Shown: positions 43,777 to 51,801, numbered from the stretch's first letter. The stretch is 54,390 nt of DNA from an uncultured Bacteroidales bacterium (GCA_945827785.1 CALZOR010000001.1:1-54390), one strand, 5' to 3'. Program-made: numbers and translations. The notes: a model not told the origin generated them from the letters alone.

Positions 43777-44670
43777 TTACCTCCGTGGATGGTGGCTGAG
43801 GATGTTGTTCTGCCAGGTGGCGCTGGAAATATGGGTGTAGATTTCGGTAGTGGTGATGTTTTCATGGCCGAGCATTTCCTGGACTATTCTCAAATCCGCG
43901 CCGTTCTCAATCAGATGCGTCGCAAAAGAATGACGGAAGGTGTGAGGAGAAATGTTTTTCCGGATACCGGCCTTAAGTGCATAAGACTGAATCATTTTGA
44001 ATATCGAAACCCTGCTCAGACTGCCCCCGCGGCTGTTTATGAAAAGGATGTCGTCATTGTCTGCCTCTGGCCTCATTCCGAGATAGGCCCTGACCGCATC
44101 CGCAGCCATTTCTCCCATCGGCACAATTCTTTCCTTGTCACCTTTTCCGACAACCCTCACGAATCCGTCGTTCCAGAATATGTCCGAAACCTTCAGGTTG
44201 CAAGCCTCGGAAACCCGCAATCCGCAGCCGTACAAGACCTCGAGAATAGCACGGTCCCTGAGCCCTTTCCAGTCACGGCAACTGGCGGCCTCGATTATCG
44301 CCGTCACTTCCTCTACTGACAGTACGTCCGGAAGGTATTTCCCCAACTTCGGGGTATCGACCTTGTCGCATGGATTGTCTTTGACGCATCCCTCGAGAAC
44401 GAGGTAATTGTAGAAATTCCGCAGTGAGCTGAGCATTCTTGCCTGGGAACGCTTCGAGACCTCTCCCCTTGAAGAAATATATGAGAGTATATCCTCGGAT
44501 GTCGCGGACACGGCAGCCCCCTGGAAGCCTGTTGAGGGCTTTTTCTGAGTTCCTGTCAGCCATAATAAAAACTTCTCCACATCCGAACAATACGATGCCA
44601 CCGTGTTGGGTGACATCGCACGCTCGATGCGGAGGTAGTAATTATAGTCCTTCAGCAGTCTGTCTTCCAT
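43777..44670 (-). CDS. Tyrosine recombinase XerC/XerD type
   Basis: The 297-residue protein has the N-terminal SAM-like core-binding domain (about 5-90) and a C-terminal catalytic domain with 'GCGLRVSEA', 'HTFRHSFATHL' and the nucleophile Tyr278 in 'IYTHIS'; the C-terminus 'HHPRR' matches the usual XerD end. It resolves chromosome dimers at dif with a partner recombinase. The length and ending favour a housekeeping Xer rather than an integrase. It follows the DPP III gene by 32 bp and probably shares its transcript. Confidence 0.92.
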   Translation of the reverse strand: MEDRLLKDYNYYLRIERAMSPNTVASYCSDVEKFLLWLTGTQKKPSTGFQGAAVSATSEDILSYISSRGEVSKRSQARMLSSLRNFYNYLVLEGCVKDNPCDKVDTPKLGKYLPDVLSVEEVTAIIEAASCRDWKGLRDRAILEVLYGCGLRVSEACNLKVSDIFWNDGFVRVVGKGDKERIVPMGEMAADAVRAYLGMRPEADNDDILFINSRGGSLSRVSIFKMIQSYALKAGIRKNISPHTFRHSFATHLIENGADLRIVQEMLGHENITTTEIYTHISSATWQNNILSHHPRR

Positions 44671-44702
44671 ACTGCATTCAAAGTTCCACTGCTGTCGCAG
44701 AA

Positions 44703-46694
44703 CTACAAGGTTGCATATTTATGACCGTACTCAAGCATCTGCTCCATGTATCCCTGAGTATAGTCGATACGGTAATCAACAACTTTTCCGCCCTTTGTAA
44801 CTGGAACGATGGTCGGATTCACGAATCCTCCGTAAGGCTTGAGGTTCAGAGCTGCATATCTCTCCCTTACCTCTTTGTGGAGTTCAGGGTCTATGTTCAC
44901 AGCATATTTCTCTACAAGAGCCTTTCCTGCCTTGTAATCTCCTTCGGACTTGATTCTCTGGATTTCTGCAAGTAGGTCTCCGAACAGACCGCGCAGGGCT
45001 TCGTAGTCATTCACAACGAAATAGGTCTTTCCGTCGCGTACCTTTTTCTCGATGACATTGTCCTTGAGTCCCTTTTCATAGCACCAGTCGGCAATCAGCT
45101 TGCGGTTCTGCATGTGGGCCTCGGTATTCGGCCTGCCGAGTTCAACCCTTGTGAACTGGGTGAAGATGCCGTTGCGGATATAGCTCGCATACTGAGCCTT
45201 GTAGGCTTCCATGTCAGGAAGGATTCCGAGCTCTACAAGCTTAGGATCAGCAATATAGTAGAGACCGAAGAGGTCGGCGCGGGTTTCCTCCAGAGTCGAG
45301 CTGAATTCTCCGAGAGCATTTGGCGAAGTCCCCGGGAGAAGCTGGCCCGAACCGTGTCCGAGGCACTCGTGGAGGTCTGTGTGAAGGTCATCGGTAAGCG
45401 ATCCGTATTTCTTCTGAAGGGCAATTTCTTCCTCCGACCATGCAAACTCGCTGAGCATGCTCCTCGGAGACTCCTCGGCAGCCTTGCTGTAGGCCGCGGT
45501 GATGTTGGCGATGGTAACGGATTTCGAGCCATGCTCCCTCCTGATCCAGTCCGCATTAGGAAGATTGATTCCGATTGGGGTGGCCGGGTAGCAGTCACCT
45601 GCGAGGGTGGCAGCATTGATTACCTTGGCGCTCACGCCCTTGACCTCTTTTTTCTTGAAACGCTGGTCAACAGGAGAGTTGTCCTCGAACCACTGTGCAT
45701 TGGCGCTGATGATTTCAGTCCTTCTGGAAGCCTCCATGTCCTTGAAATTCACAAGGGCTTCCCATGTTGCCTTGCGTCCCAGAGGGTCGTTGTAGTCCTC
45801 CACGAAACCGTTAACGAAATCCACGGTGCCGAGAGTGTCGCTGAGCCATTCGATATTGTACTTGTCCCAAAGCCTGAGGTCACCTGTGCGGTAGTACTCC
45901 ACAAGCGAAGCGATATATTGCTTCTGGGCATCGTTTTCAGCCACGGCTGCGGCCATCTCAAGCTGTTCGCATATCTTCTCGATTGCCGGACCGTAAAGCC
46001 CTCCGACTTTATAGACCTCCTCACGGATAATCCCGTCAGGACCTTTCACAAGCCTGCTGTTCAGGCCATAGGAAATCGGAGTCTTGTCGGCAGGATCCAC
46101 CATGTCGGCATAGAATTTCTCAACCTCGGCGCGGGTTACGCCCTCATAAAAATTGACGGCGGACTCTGCTACGATATCGCCTGAGGCATTTGTTGACTTG
46201 CGCTGTGAGAGCAGGTCAGGATTATAGATAATCTCAAGCAGGTCAGCGTTTTCCTCACCCACGGCTGCCATCAGGCTGGCGAAATACTCCCTTGGGCACT
46301 CAGGAAAGAATTTGTCCTCGGAATAGTGGTGGTGAATGCCGTTGCTGAAGAACACCCTTTTTGCATAGGTCTCGAACTGAGCGAATTCAGCGCAGTTGCG
46401 GTCGCCTTTGTAGTTTTCCAGAATATTCTCCAATGTGTGGCGTACCGGCAGGTTCCATTTGCAGTTCTGGTCCCAGATAATGTCCCTTCCATATTTCGCC
46501 GCTTCGCTCAGATGGTAGATGTATTCTTTCTGTCCGAGCGAGAGTTCTTCCCATCCCGGGACTTTATATCTCATAATCTTGAGGTCTGCAAATTCATCTA
46601 TAAGATAGTGAAAATCAGCCTGTTTTGGCGCGCATGAAACCGCTGCGGCAGCCATCGACGCAAGTGTTGTCATTTTTAGAATCGTATGTTTCAT
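44703..46694 (-). CDS. Dipeptidyl peptidase III (M49) lipoprotein
   Basis: A lipobox 'AVSC' (Cys21) makes this a lipoprotein of 663 residues. The M49 zinc motif 'HECLGH' (His442, Glu443, His447) and 'EETRAD' (Glu470 as third ligand) are intact. DPP III removes dipeptides from the N-terminus of short peptides. Bacteroidetes enzymes of this type are shorter than the human one. As a lipoprotein it probably digests peptides in the periplasm or at the surface. It has its own promoter, divergent from a second peptidase gene. Confidence 0.95.
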   Translation of the reverse strand: MKHTILKMTTLASMAAAAVSCAPKQADFHYLIDEFADLKIMRYKVPGWEELSLGQKEYIYHLSEAAKYGRDIIWDQNCKWNLPVRHTLENILENYKGDRNCAEFAQFETYAKRVFFSNGIHHHYSEDKFFPECPREYFASLMAAVGEENADLLEIIYNPDLLSQRKSTNASGDIVAESAVNFYEGVTRAEVEKFYADMVDPADKTPISYGLNSRLVKGPDGIIREEVYKVGGLYGPAIEKICEQLEMAAAVAENDAQKQYIASLVEYYRTGDLRLWDKYNIEWLSDTLGTVDFVNGFVEDYNDPLGRKATWEALVNFKDMEASRRTEIISANAQWFEDNSPVDQRFKKKEVKGVSAKVINAATLAGDCYPATPIGINLPNADWIRREHGSKSVTIANITAAYSKAAEESPRSMLSEFAWSEEEIALQKKYGSLTDDLHTDLHECLGHGSGQLLPGTSPNALGEFSSTLEETRADLFGLYYIADPKLVELGILPDMEAYKAQYASYIRNGIFTQFTRVELGRPNTEAHMQNRKLIADWCYEKGLKDNVIEKKVRDGKTYFVVNDYEALRGLFGDLLAEIQRIKSEGDYKAGKALVEKYAVNIDPELHKEVRERYAALNLKPYGGFVNPTIVPVTKGGKVVDYRIDYTQGYMEQMLEYGHKYATL

Positions 46695-46714
46695 ATATTT
46701 TCGTATTAACCCCG

Positions 46715-46722
46715 CAAAGATA
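46715..46722 (-). promoter_or_regulatory. -7 promoter box (TATCTTTG) for DPP III
   Basis: A perfect consensus box on the minus strand, followed by CGG, 21 bp upstream of the DPP III start; divergent from the box at 46743. Confidence 0.75.
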
Positions 46723-46742
46723 ATAAATATGCCAAAAATAAC

Positions 46743-46750
46743 TATCTTTG
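46743..46750 (+). promoter_or_regulatory. -7 promoter box (TATCTTTG) for clostripain gene
   Basis: TATCTTTG followed by CCG, 41 bp before the ATG at 46791. Together with 46715 it forms a compact divergent promoter pair. Confidence 0.75.
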
Positions 46751-46790
46751 CCGTCCTGTTAATTATGATCGCATTTACAGAATTGTCACT

Positions 46791-48143
46791 ATGTACATAT
46801 ATATAAAGAAAATTTCATTTGTACTCGCGGCATTGCTCGGACTTCTGGCAAGTTCCTGTTCGGAGTATTATGAACAATTTCCCGGTCTGAGCTCAGACAC
46901 AGCCCCTTTCGGGGACTCCGGCAACACCCGTCTCCCCTCCGAAGAGGTGAGGCATACCTTCATCATGTTTTCACTGGGACACAACAACCTGTCCTCTTCC
47001 CTCCAGCAGGACCTTGGCGAACTCCGTTCGGGCTTTGTTCCGGGAGGTGGGAGGAATGACAATGTCCTGCTGATTTTCAGCCACAGGGCACCGGCTTCCG
47101 GTTCATGGTCAACTCCGAACTCCCCAGTCCTTGAGAGGGTATATACTGACATTACGGGCAACGTGGTCTGTGACACTCTGAAAGTCTGGCCGAAAGAGAC
47201 CATTTCCGCAAGCGCCGCAACCATAAGGCAGGTCCTGGAATTTGCCAGGGATGAATTTCCGTCCAAGAGCTACGGAATGCTTCTTTCCTCACATGCCACA
47301 GGCTATCTTCCGGCAGGGTTTTATGGGAAACACGACAGCTACATCTTTGACAGGTCCGCCTCAGGTGCGTATAAACGTGCAAGGCAACCTTATGTAAGCG
47401 TACCATATTATGAAATTCCTCGTGAAGACGGGGAACCGATGGTCAAAAGCATAGGCCAGGATGTACTCGGGTCATCATCCCATGAGATGGAACTTGCAGC
47501 ATTTTCGGATGCCATCCCGATGAAACTGGAATACATCCTTTTCGACGCTTGTCTGATGGGAGGAGTGGAGGTTGCATGGCAGCTTCGCGACAAATGCAGA
47601 TATGTCGGTTTTTCTCAAGCGGAAGTGCTCTCGAACGGTTTTGTATATACTGAAATCGGGAACCGTCTGCTCAGTACGAGGACTCCCGATCCCAAAGGGG
47701 TTTGTGATGACTATTTCCAATCCTACGCAGTGCAGACAGGGGTTTACAATTCAGCAACTATTTCCATGGTTGACTGTTCAGCAATGGAGCCGCTGGCAAT
47801 TGTCTGCAGTGAATTGTTCGCCAGATACAGAAACGCGTTCAGCTCAATGGATACAGGAAAGGTACAGCCGTATTTCAGGCAGAATCTGCACTGGTTCTAT
47901 GACCTTGAAAGCATTGTGACCAACCTCGGCATCACCGAAGAGGAAAGTGCCCGGCTCAAGCAGGCGCTGGAGGAATGCGTGGTGTATAAAAATGCCACCG
48001 AATATTTCATGCAGGGGGCAAACGGATTTGAAATCAAGACCTTCTCGGGGCTTTCCATGTACCTTCCTGCCAACGGACATTCCCAGCTTGATTTGTACTA
48101 CAAAACCCTCGACTGGAACACAGCTACAGGACTTGTCCAGTAA
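46791..48143 (+). CDS. Clostripain-family (C11) cysteine peptidase, lipoprotein
   Basis: Lipobox 'ASSC' (Cys23) precedes a 450-residue C11 peptidase. The catalytic dyad is His168 in 'LLSSHATGY' and Cys254 in 'LFDACLMGG'. The family cleaves after Arg or Lys; Bacteroides members act as surface or secreted trypsin-like peptidases and some process other proteins. It is divergent from the DPP III gene, so endo- and exopeptidase may be made together. A lysine-type surface peptidase would be of interest next to the Lys-Ala motif of the DUF4493 proteins, but no direct link is visible. Confidence 0.92.
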   Translation: MYIYIKKISFVLAALLGLLASSCSEYYEQFPGLSSDTAPFGDSGNTRLPSEEVRHTFIMFSLGHNNLSSSLQQDLGELRSGFVPGGGRNDNVLLIFSHRAPASGSWSTPNSPVLERVYTDITGNVVCDTLKVWPKETISASAATIRQVLEFARDEFPSKSYGMLLSSHATGYLPAGFYGKHDSYIFDRSASGAYKRARQPYVSVPYYEIPREDGEPMVKSIGQDVLGSSSHEMELAAFSDAIPMKLEYILFDACLMGGVEVAWQLRDKCRYVGFSQAEVLSNGFVYTEIGNRLLSTRTPDPKGVCDDYFQSYAVQTGVYNSATISMVDCSAMEPLAIVCSELFARYRNAFSSMDTGKVQPYFRQNLHWFYDLESIVTNLGITEEESARLKQALEECVVYKNATEYFMQGANGFEIKTFSGLSMYLPANGHSQLDLYYKTLDWNTATGLVQ

Positions 48144-48181
48144 TTTTTTACATAACCTGTTGTCAGTCCGGATATTTTGTC

Positions 48182-48189
48182 TATCTTTG
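48182..48189 (+). promoter_or_regulatory. -7 promoter box (TATCTTTG) for rplY
   Basis: TATCTTTG followed by CAG, 85 bp before the rplY ATG, leaving a leader of about 80 nt. Confidence 0.75.
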
Positions 48190-48192
48190 CAG

Positions 48193-48239
48193 CCCCATAA
48201 AAAGCGTAGGGCTTTTTGGTGCAATGGGGTTTCCCCTAC
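48193..48239 (+). promoter_or_regulatory. Foldable leader of rplY with alternative pairings
   Basis: CCCCAT-AAAAAGC (48193-48205) pairs with GCTTTTT (48211-48217) and, across a 6-nt bulge, ATGGGG (48224-48229). The same GGGG can instead pair with CCCC at 48233-48236, and GTAGGG (48206-48211) with CCCTAC (48234-48239). Mutually exclusive folds of this kind suggest leader-based control of L25, but no known leader family was recognised. Confidence 0.5.
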
Positions 48240-48274
48240 CGGGAAACTGAGTAACACATTTTAAAAACAAAACA

Positions 48275-48850
48275 ATGAAACACATTGAACTCAAAGGCTG
48301 TGTCCGCGCAGCCGGCAACAAAGCAGTCGTAAAGGCTATCCGTAAAGAAGGAAACGTTCCTTGCAACATCTACGGACTCGGAATGGAGAACGTCCTCTTC
48401 ACAGTTTCTGCAAAGGACCTCAAAACCATCACCCACACTCCTAATTCATACATCATCGACCTCGAGCTCGACAACGGCAGCAAATTCTTCGCTGTGCTTC
48501 ACGAAGTTCAGTATCATCCTGTAACTGACGAGGCTCTTCACGTTGACTTCCTCGCAGTTTGCGAAAGCAAGCCGGTTGCAATTGATGTTCCTGTTATCGT
48601 AACAGGTCACTCAGAGGGTGTGAAACTCGGTGGTAAGCTCCTTGTTTCTTCACGCAAGCTTCGCATCAGCGCTATGATGGACAAGCTTCCTGACGTTCTC
48701 GAGGTGGACTCAACCAACCTTATGATCGGCAAGCAGATTGTAGCAGGCGACCTCAATTTCGACGGTGTGACCATCCTTTCTCCAAAGGCTACGATCATCT
48801 GCTCAGTTCGTCCTACCCGTGCAACCCAGCAGGCAAAGAACGAAAAATAG
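48275..48850 (+). CDS. rplY: 50S ribosomal protein bL25 (Ctc form)
   Basis: At 191 residues this is the long CTC version: an N-terminal 5S-rRNA-binding domain (about 1-90) and a C-terminal TL5-type domain (about 95-180). It binds 5S rRNA in the large subunit. The final 'ATQQAKNEK' is a basic tail. It is co-oriented with pth, 9 bp downstream, a common pairing in Bacteroidetes. The leader upstream may control it. Confidence 0.96.
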   Translation: MKHIELKGCVRAAGNKAVVKAIRKEGNVPCNIYGLGMENVLFTVSAKDLKTITHTPNSYIIDLELDNGSKFFAVLHEVQYHPVTDEALHVDFLAVCESKPVAIDVPVIVTGHSEGVKLGGKLLVSSRKLRISAMMDKLPDVLEVDSTNLMIGKQIVAGDLNFDGVTILSPKATIICSVRPTRATQQAKNEK

Positions 48851-48859
48851 TCTATTGGT

Positions 48860-49435
48860 ATGAATTATTTGATTGTCGGTTTAGGGAATATCGGCGTCGA
48901 ATATGCAAACACCAGACACAACATGGGATTTATGGTATTGGATGCCTGGGCTCAGGCATCCAATATTGTTTTTGAGTCTGGCAGATACGGCAGCACGGCG
49001 TCAATCTCCTTCAAGGGCAGGAAGTTCTACCTTCTGAAGCCTTCCACCTACATGAATCTCAGCGGGAAGGCAGTCCGATACTGGATGAACGAACTGGACA
49101 TTCCGGTGGAAAACCTCATGGTAATATCCGATGACCTGAATCTTCCTTTCGGGACTCTTCGCCTGCGCAAGGGAGGCAGTGCCGGAGGACACAACGGTCT
49201 TTCCAACATCAACGAACTCATCGGCACTCAGGACTATGCGAGAATCAGGGTTGGAATCGGCAATGATTTCGGTCGTGGCCATCAGGTGGATTTCGTTTTG
49301 GGTGAACTTTCGGATGAGCAGAAAAAACAGATGGAAGAAATCTCAAAAAGGGCAATAGAAGGCATCAAGGCATGGGCACTGATGGGCGCAGACAGGGCAA
49401 TGAATATCGTAAATACGCGTCCAAAATCCGAATAA
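48860..49435 (+). CDS. pth: Peptidyl-tRNA hydrolase
   Basis: The 191-residue enzyme has Asn10 and catalytic His20 ('NTRHNMGF') and the 'ISDDLNLPFG' motif with the catalytic Asp. It frees tRNA from stalled peptidyl-tRNA. It is probably co-transcribed with rplY. Start ATG 48860 gives the usual 'MNYLIVGLGN' beginning. Confidence 0.97.
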   Translation: MNYLIVGLGNIGVEYANTRHNMGFMVLDAWAQASNIVFESGRYGSTASISFKGRKFYLLKPSTYMNLSGKAVRYWMNELDIPVENLMVISDDLNLPFGTLRLRKGGSAGGHNGLSNINELIGTQDYARIRVGIGNDFGRGHQVDFVLGELSDEQKKQMEEISKRAIEGIKAWALMGADRAMNIVNTRPKSE

Positions 49436-49500
49436 GAGCGTTTTTATTGCATTTTATAATTTTTTTGTTGCAAAATTTTGCATTTTCGAAAGTATTTACA

Positions 49501-49508
49501 TATCTTGG
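49501..49508 (+). promoter_or_regulatory. Probable -7 box (TATCTTGG) for the HC1-like gene
   Basis: One mismatch from TAnnTTTG, 40 bp before the ATG at 49549, in a strongly AT-rich stretch that includes the palindrome GCAAAATTTTGC. Confidence 0.45.
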
Positions 49509-49548
49509 CAAGAGTTTTTGAAAAAGTAACAACTAAACACAAAAAAAC

Positions 49549-49722
49549 ATGAAAGAGCTTGTAGATCAGATTAATGCTGAGATTGCAGTTTTCACAGAGA
49601 ACGCAGCAGCACAGGTTGAGAAAGGAAACAAGGCAGCAGGAGCACGCGCACGTAAAGCAGCTTTGAACCTTATGAAATTGATGAAGGATTTCAGGAAAGC
49701 ATCTGTAGAGGCTTCTAAATAA
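49549..49722 (+). CDS. Small basic histone H1-like (HC1-type) protein, 57 residues
   Basis: This short gene encodes a Lys/Ala-rich protein with the central 'KAAGARARKAALNLMKLMKDFRK' character (shown here only by its composition) typical of Bacteroidetes 'histone H1-like' proteins, which resemble the conserved part of chlamydial Hc1. The first 25 residues are acidic and helical, the rest basic. It likely binds DNA non-specifically. It is flanked by its own AT-rich promoter and a hairpin terminator at 49747, so it is transcribed alone. Confidence 0.88.
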   Translation: MKELVDQINAEIAVFTENAAAQVEKGNKAAGARARKAALNLMKLMKDFRKASVEASK

Positions 49723-49746
49723 TCTCCTCATCGTTTGAATTCTCAG

Positions 49747-49776
49747 AGCGGTCAGTTGGCCGCTTTTATTTTTTTT
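49747..49776 (+). terminator. Rho-independent terminator after HC1-like gene
   Basis: A 7-bp stem AGCGGTC/GGCCGCT (one G-T pair, 4-nt loop) followed by a long T-rich run. Confidence 0.85.
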
Positions 49777-49819
49777 AAAAAAACATAATTTTTTTCACAT
49801 TTAGTGCAACGAAAGCCAC

Positions 49820-49905
49820 AACCTTTGCATCTATGTGTCAGGTTTAGGTTTTAGTACACGTTTAAGGGGGCTGAAGGACATCGTCTTTCGCCCCCTTGAC
49901 TTTTT
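49820..49905 (+). ncRNA. Candidate small RNA between HC1-like gene and tRNA-His
   Basis: A short transcription unit without a usable reading frame: an AACCTTTG box (49820-49827, one mismatch from TAnnTTTG) is followed by about 30 nt of unstructured, T/G-rich sequence and then a strong hairpin terminator. If real, the RNA is about 70 nt. I do not recognise a known family. The box is imperfect, so an extended terminator with no promoter of its own is the alternative. Confidence 0.4.
49864..49905 (+). terminator. Long hairpin terminator with T-run
   Basis: AAGGGGGC (49864-49871) and GAAGGAC (49873-49879) pair with GTCTTTC (49883-49889) and GCCCCCTT (49890-49897), giving 15 bp with a single bulge and one wobble, ATC loop and TTTTT at 49901-49905. 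Confidence 0.88.
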
Positions 49906-49944
49906 CTATATATGGTTACACCCTTCTAAAAACACAAAACGATG

Positions 49945-49978
49945 AAGGTGACTAAAAAGTCAGCTTTTTAGTCACCTT
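49945..49978. terminator. Hairpin terminator with GACTAAA/TTTAGTC core
   Basis: A perfect 15-bp stem (49945-49959 with 49964-49978), TCAG loop, 13 bp beyond the end of tRNA-His. It shares about 25 bp at its left side with the hairpin at 51764 and the core with 7456. Confidence 0.85.
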
Positions 49979-49991
49979 CCCGCCATTCCGG

Positions 49992-50066
49992 GGTGCCCAG
50001 TCGGATTCGAACCGACGACATTCAGAACCACAATCTGACGCTCTAACCAACTGAACTATGGGCACC
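49992..50066 (-). tRNA. tRNA-His (anticodon GTG)
   Basis: The minus strand folds into a standard cloverleaf: acceptor GGTGCCCA with the extra 5' G paired to C73 (the tRNA-His identity pair), D arm, anticodon stem TCAGA/TCTGA around GTG, and T arm with TTCGAAT. The CCA end is not encoded (the next bases are CCG), so CCA must be added by the nucleotidyltransferase. Confidence 0.97.
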
Positions 50067-50083
50067 GTGTTATTTAAGGACTG

Positions 50084-50091
50084 CAAAGATA
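50084..50091 (-). promoter_or_regulatory. -7 promoter box (TATCTTTG) for tRNA-His
   Basis: TATCTTTG followed by CAG on the minus strand, 17 bp before the tRNA. Confidence 0.75.
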
Positions 50092-50294
50092 CGCACTTTT
50101 TTCTTATTTGCAACATTTTTTCAATATAATTTTCAAGCCTCGGCAAAATGTGACAGCCATGTCTTCCCTACAAGGTTATGGCTTTGCCATGACAAATGCG
50201 AAAAATTTATTAAAACGGAAAAAGTTTCGTCACACCACACGAAAAACAACAGCAGTTGCAATTTATATCCATACATTAGCCACCGGAGAACTTC

Positions 50295-51029
50295 ATGAAC
50301 AGGAAAGATATGAAAATGAAAGATTTGTGCGCGGACGAAAGACCGATGGAGAAGATGAGGGACAAGGGAGTGTTCTCTCTGAGCAATGCGGAGCTGATAG
50401 CAATCCTGCTTGGGAGCGGCACCAGAAGCATGAATGCCGTGGACGTGGCCAGGGAACTGCTGAAAAGCGGAGGAGAGCAGCTCGGAGCGGTGAGTTCGAT
50501 GAGCCTTGATGCCTTGAAAGGGATTTCCGGAATTGGGAAGAACAAGGCGGCAAGGGTGACTGCAGCCTTCGAGCTGGGCAGAAGATGCGCTGCAGAGGAA
50601 GCGACGGGAGGGACATGCAGGTTGAATTCCTCCGACTCCGTATTCCGAATAATGTACCCGCAGATGAAGAATCTCAAGAGGGAGGAATGCTGGCTCATCA
50701 TGCTGAACAGGGCCAACGTACTGATATCCAAGGAGCAGATAAGTATCGGAGGCGAAGACTCAACGGCAATCGACTACAAGGCAATAGCAATCAGATGCCT
50801 TGAAAAGAAGGCCTCCGCGGCAATTCTGGTCCACAACCACCCTTCCGGGACTCCGATTCCGAGCAAGGCTGACATAGATGTGACCACTATGATCAGGAAA
50901 ACACTGGCAACCTGCGGAGTGAACCTGCTGGACCACGTGATAATTTCCCCGGGAAGCTGGTATAGTTTCGCAGATGAGGTGGTGACAGTCAAAAACTGTC
51001 GGGAAAAATTTTGTAAGGGTGAAAAATAA
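50295..51029 (+). CDS. radC: RadC-family JAB/MPN protein
   Basis: The 244-residue protein has a helix-hairpin-helix-like region (about 15-85, with 'LKGISGIGKNKAARV') and a C-terminal JAMM domain with His180-x-His182, Ser190 and Asp193 in 'HNHPSGTPIPSKAD'. The family was named for a DNA-repair phenotype later assigned to another gene; the true function is unknown and it is not a proven peptidase. Start codons at 50295, 50310 and 50316 are all possible. No clear -7 box was found in the 228-bp gap upstream. Confidence 0.92.
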   Translation: MNRKDMKMKDLCADERPMEKMRDKGVFSLSNAELIAILLGSGTRSMNAVDVARELLKSGGEQLGAVSSMSLDALKGISGIGKNKAARVTAAFELGRRCAAEEATGGTCRLNSSDSVFRIMYPQMKNLKREECWLIMLNRANVLISKEQISIGGEDSTAIDYKAIAIRCLEKKASAAILVHNHPSGTPIPSKADIDVTTMIRKTLATCGVNLLDHVIISPGSWYSFADEVVTVKNCREKFCKGEK

Positions 51030-51032
51030 GGA

Positions 51033-51040
51033 TATATTTG
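51033..51040 (+). promoter_or_regulatory. -7 promoter box (TATATTTG) for upp
   Basis: TATATTTG straddles the end of radC and lies 23 bp before the upp ATG, which rules out the earlier GTG at 51019. Confidence 0.7.
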
Positions 51041-51063
51041 CAATCCTAACAAAACAAAAACTC

Positions 51064-51717
51064 ATGAAAGTCATCAACCTCGGCGAGAACAATTCAATTC
51101 TCAACAAATTCGTTGCGCAGATGCGCGACAAGACCATCCAGAAAGACAGTATGCGCTTCCGCAAGAACCTTGAGAGACTCGGACAGATTTTCGCATACGA
51201 AATCAGCAAGACATTGAAGTATTCTGAAAAGCCATTCGTCACTCCTCTGGGAATTGCCAACATAGGAACGCATGACAACAGCATCGTGGTGGCCACAATC
51301 CTCAGGGCAGGACTTCCGCTTCACGAGGGAATACTCAGTTACTTTGACGATGCACAGAATGCATTCGTTGCTGCCTACAGGAAGTATGACAAGGGCGAAG
51401 AGTTTCATATCAATATCGAATACGCAAGTACTCCGGACCTGACAGGCAAGACCCTGATTCTGGCAGACACCATGCTTGCAACAGGAGCGTCGCTTGAAAT
51501 CGCATACAAGAAGCTCTGCGAAGAGGGCGAGCCTGAGCACACACATCTCGTATGCCCAATCTCAAGCGCCTATGCAGTGGAGTATCTTCAGAAGAACATG
51601 CCGTCAGACAAGGTGACACTATGGGTTGCAGCAATCGACGAAGAGCTTACCAGCCATTCCTACATCGTACCAGGTCTGGGCGATGCCGGCGACCTCGCCT
51701 ACGGCGAAAAGAAATAA
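51064..51717 (+). CDS. upp: Uracil phosphoribosyltransferase
   Basis: The 217-residue protein has the PRPP-binding loop 'ILADTMLATGAS' (about 138-149) and the Bacteroidetes-type sequence around 'ATILRAGLPLHEG'. It makes UMP from uracil and PRPP. I chose ATG 51064: it gives the normal 'MKVINLG' start, and the upstream in-frame GTG precedes the promoter. It converges on rpoN across a hairpin terminator. Confidence 0.95.
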   Translation: MKVINLGENNSILNKFVAQMRDKTIQKDSMRFRKNLERLGQIFAYEISKTLKYSEKPFVTPLGIANIGTHDNSIVVATILRAGLPLHEGILSYFDDAQNAFVAAYRKYDKGEEFHINIEYASTPDLTGKTLILADTMLATGASLEIAYKKLCEEGEPEHTHLVCPISSAYAVEYLQKNMPSDKVTLWVAAIDEELTSHSYIVPGLGDAGDLAYGEKK

Positions 51718-51720
51718 ATA

Positions 51721-51757
51721 AGAGAAGTTGACTAAGAAGGTCAGTTTTTCGAAGAAA
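51721..51757. repeat. Degenerate copy of the GACTAAA hairpin repeat
   Basis: GAAGTTGACTAAGAAGGTCAG at the left resembles the intact hairpin that follows 40 bp on, but its right arm is lost. It looks like a decayed duplicate of the terminator element. Confidence 0.55.
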
Positions 51758-51763
51758 ACGATG

Positions 51764-51799
51764 AAGGTGACTAAAAAGTGCAGACTTTTTAGTCACCTT
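51764..51799. terminator. Bidirectional hairpin terminator upp/rpoN
   Basis: A perfect 16-bp stem (51764-51779 with 51784-51799), GCAG loop, in the 84-bp gap between converging upp and rpoN; 3 bp from the rpoN stop. Confidence 0.88.
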
Positions 51800-51801
51800 T
51801 A

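Noticed and set aside
45114..46184. 356-codon open frame antisense to the DPP III gene
   Set aside because: Opposite a gene with intact catalytic motifs; the translated sequence shows no domain.
50108..50509. 133-codon open frame overlapping radC
   Set aside because: It lies in another frame of the conserved radC gene and has no similarity to a known family.
51019..51063. GTG start for upp at 51019
   Set aside because: It lies upstream of the TATATTTG box and inside radC; the family begins at ATG 51064.
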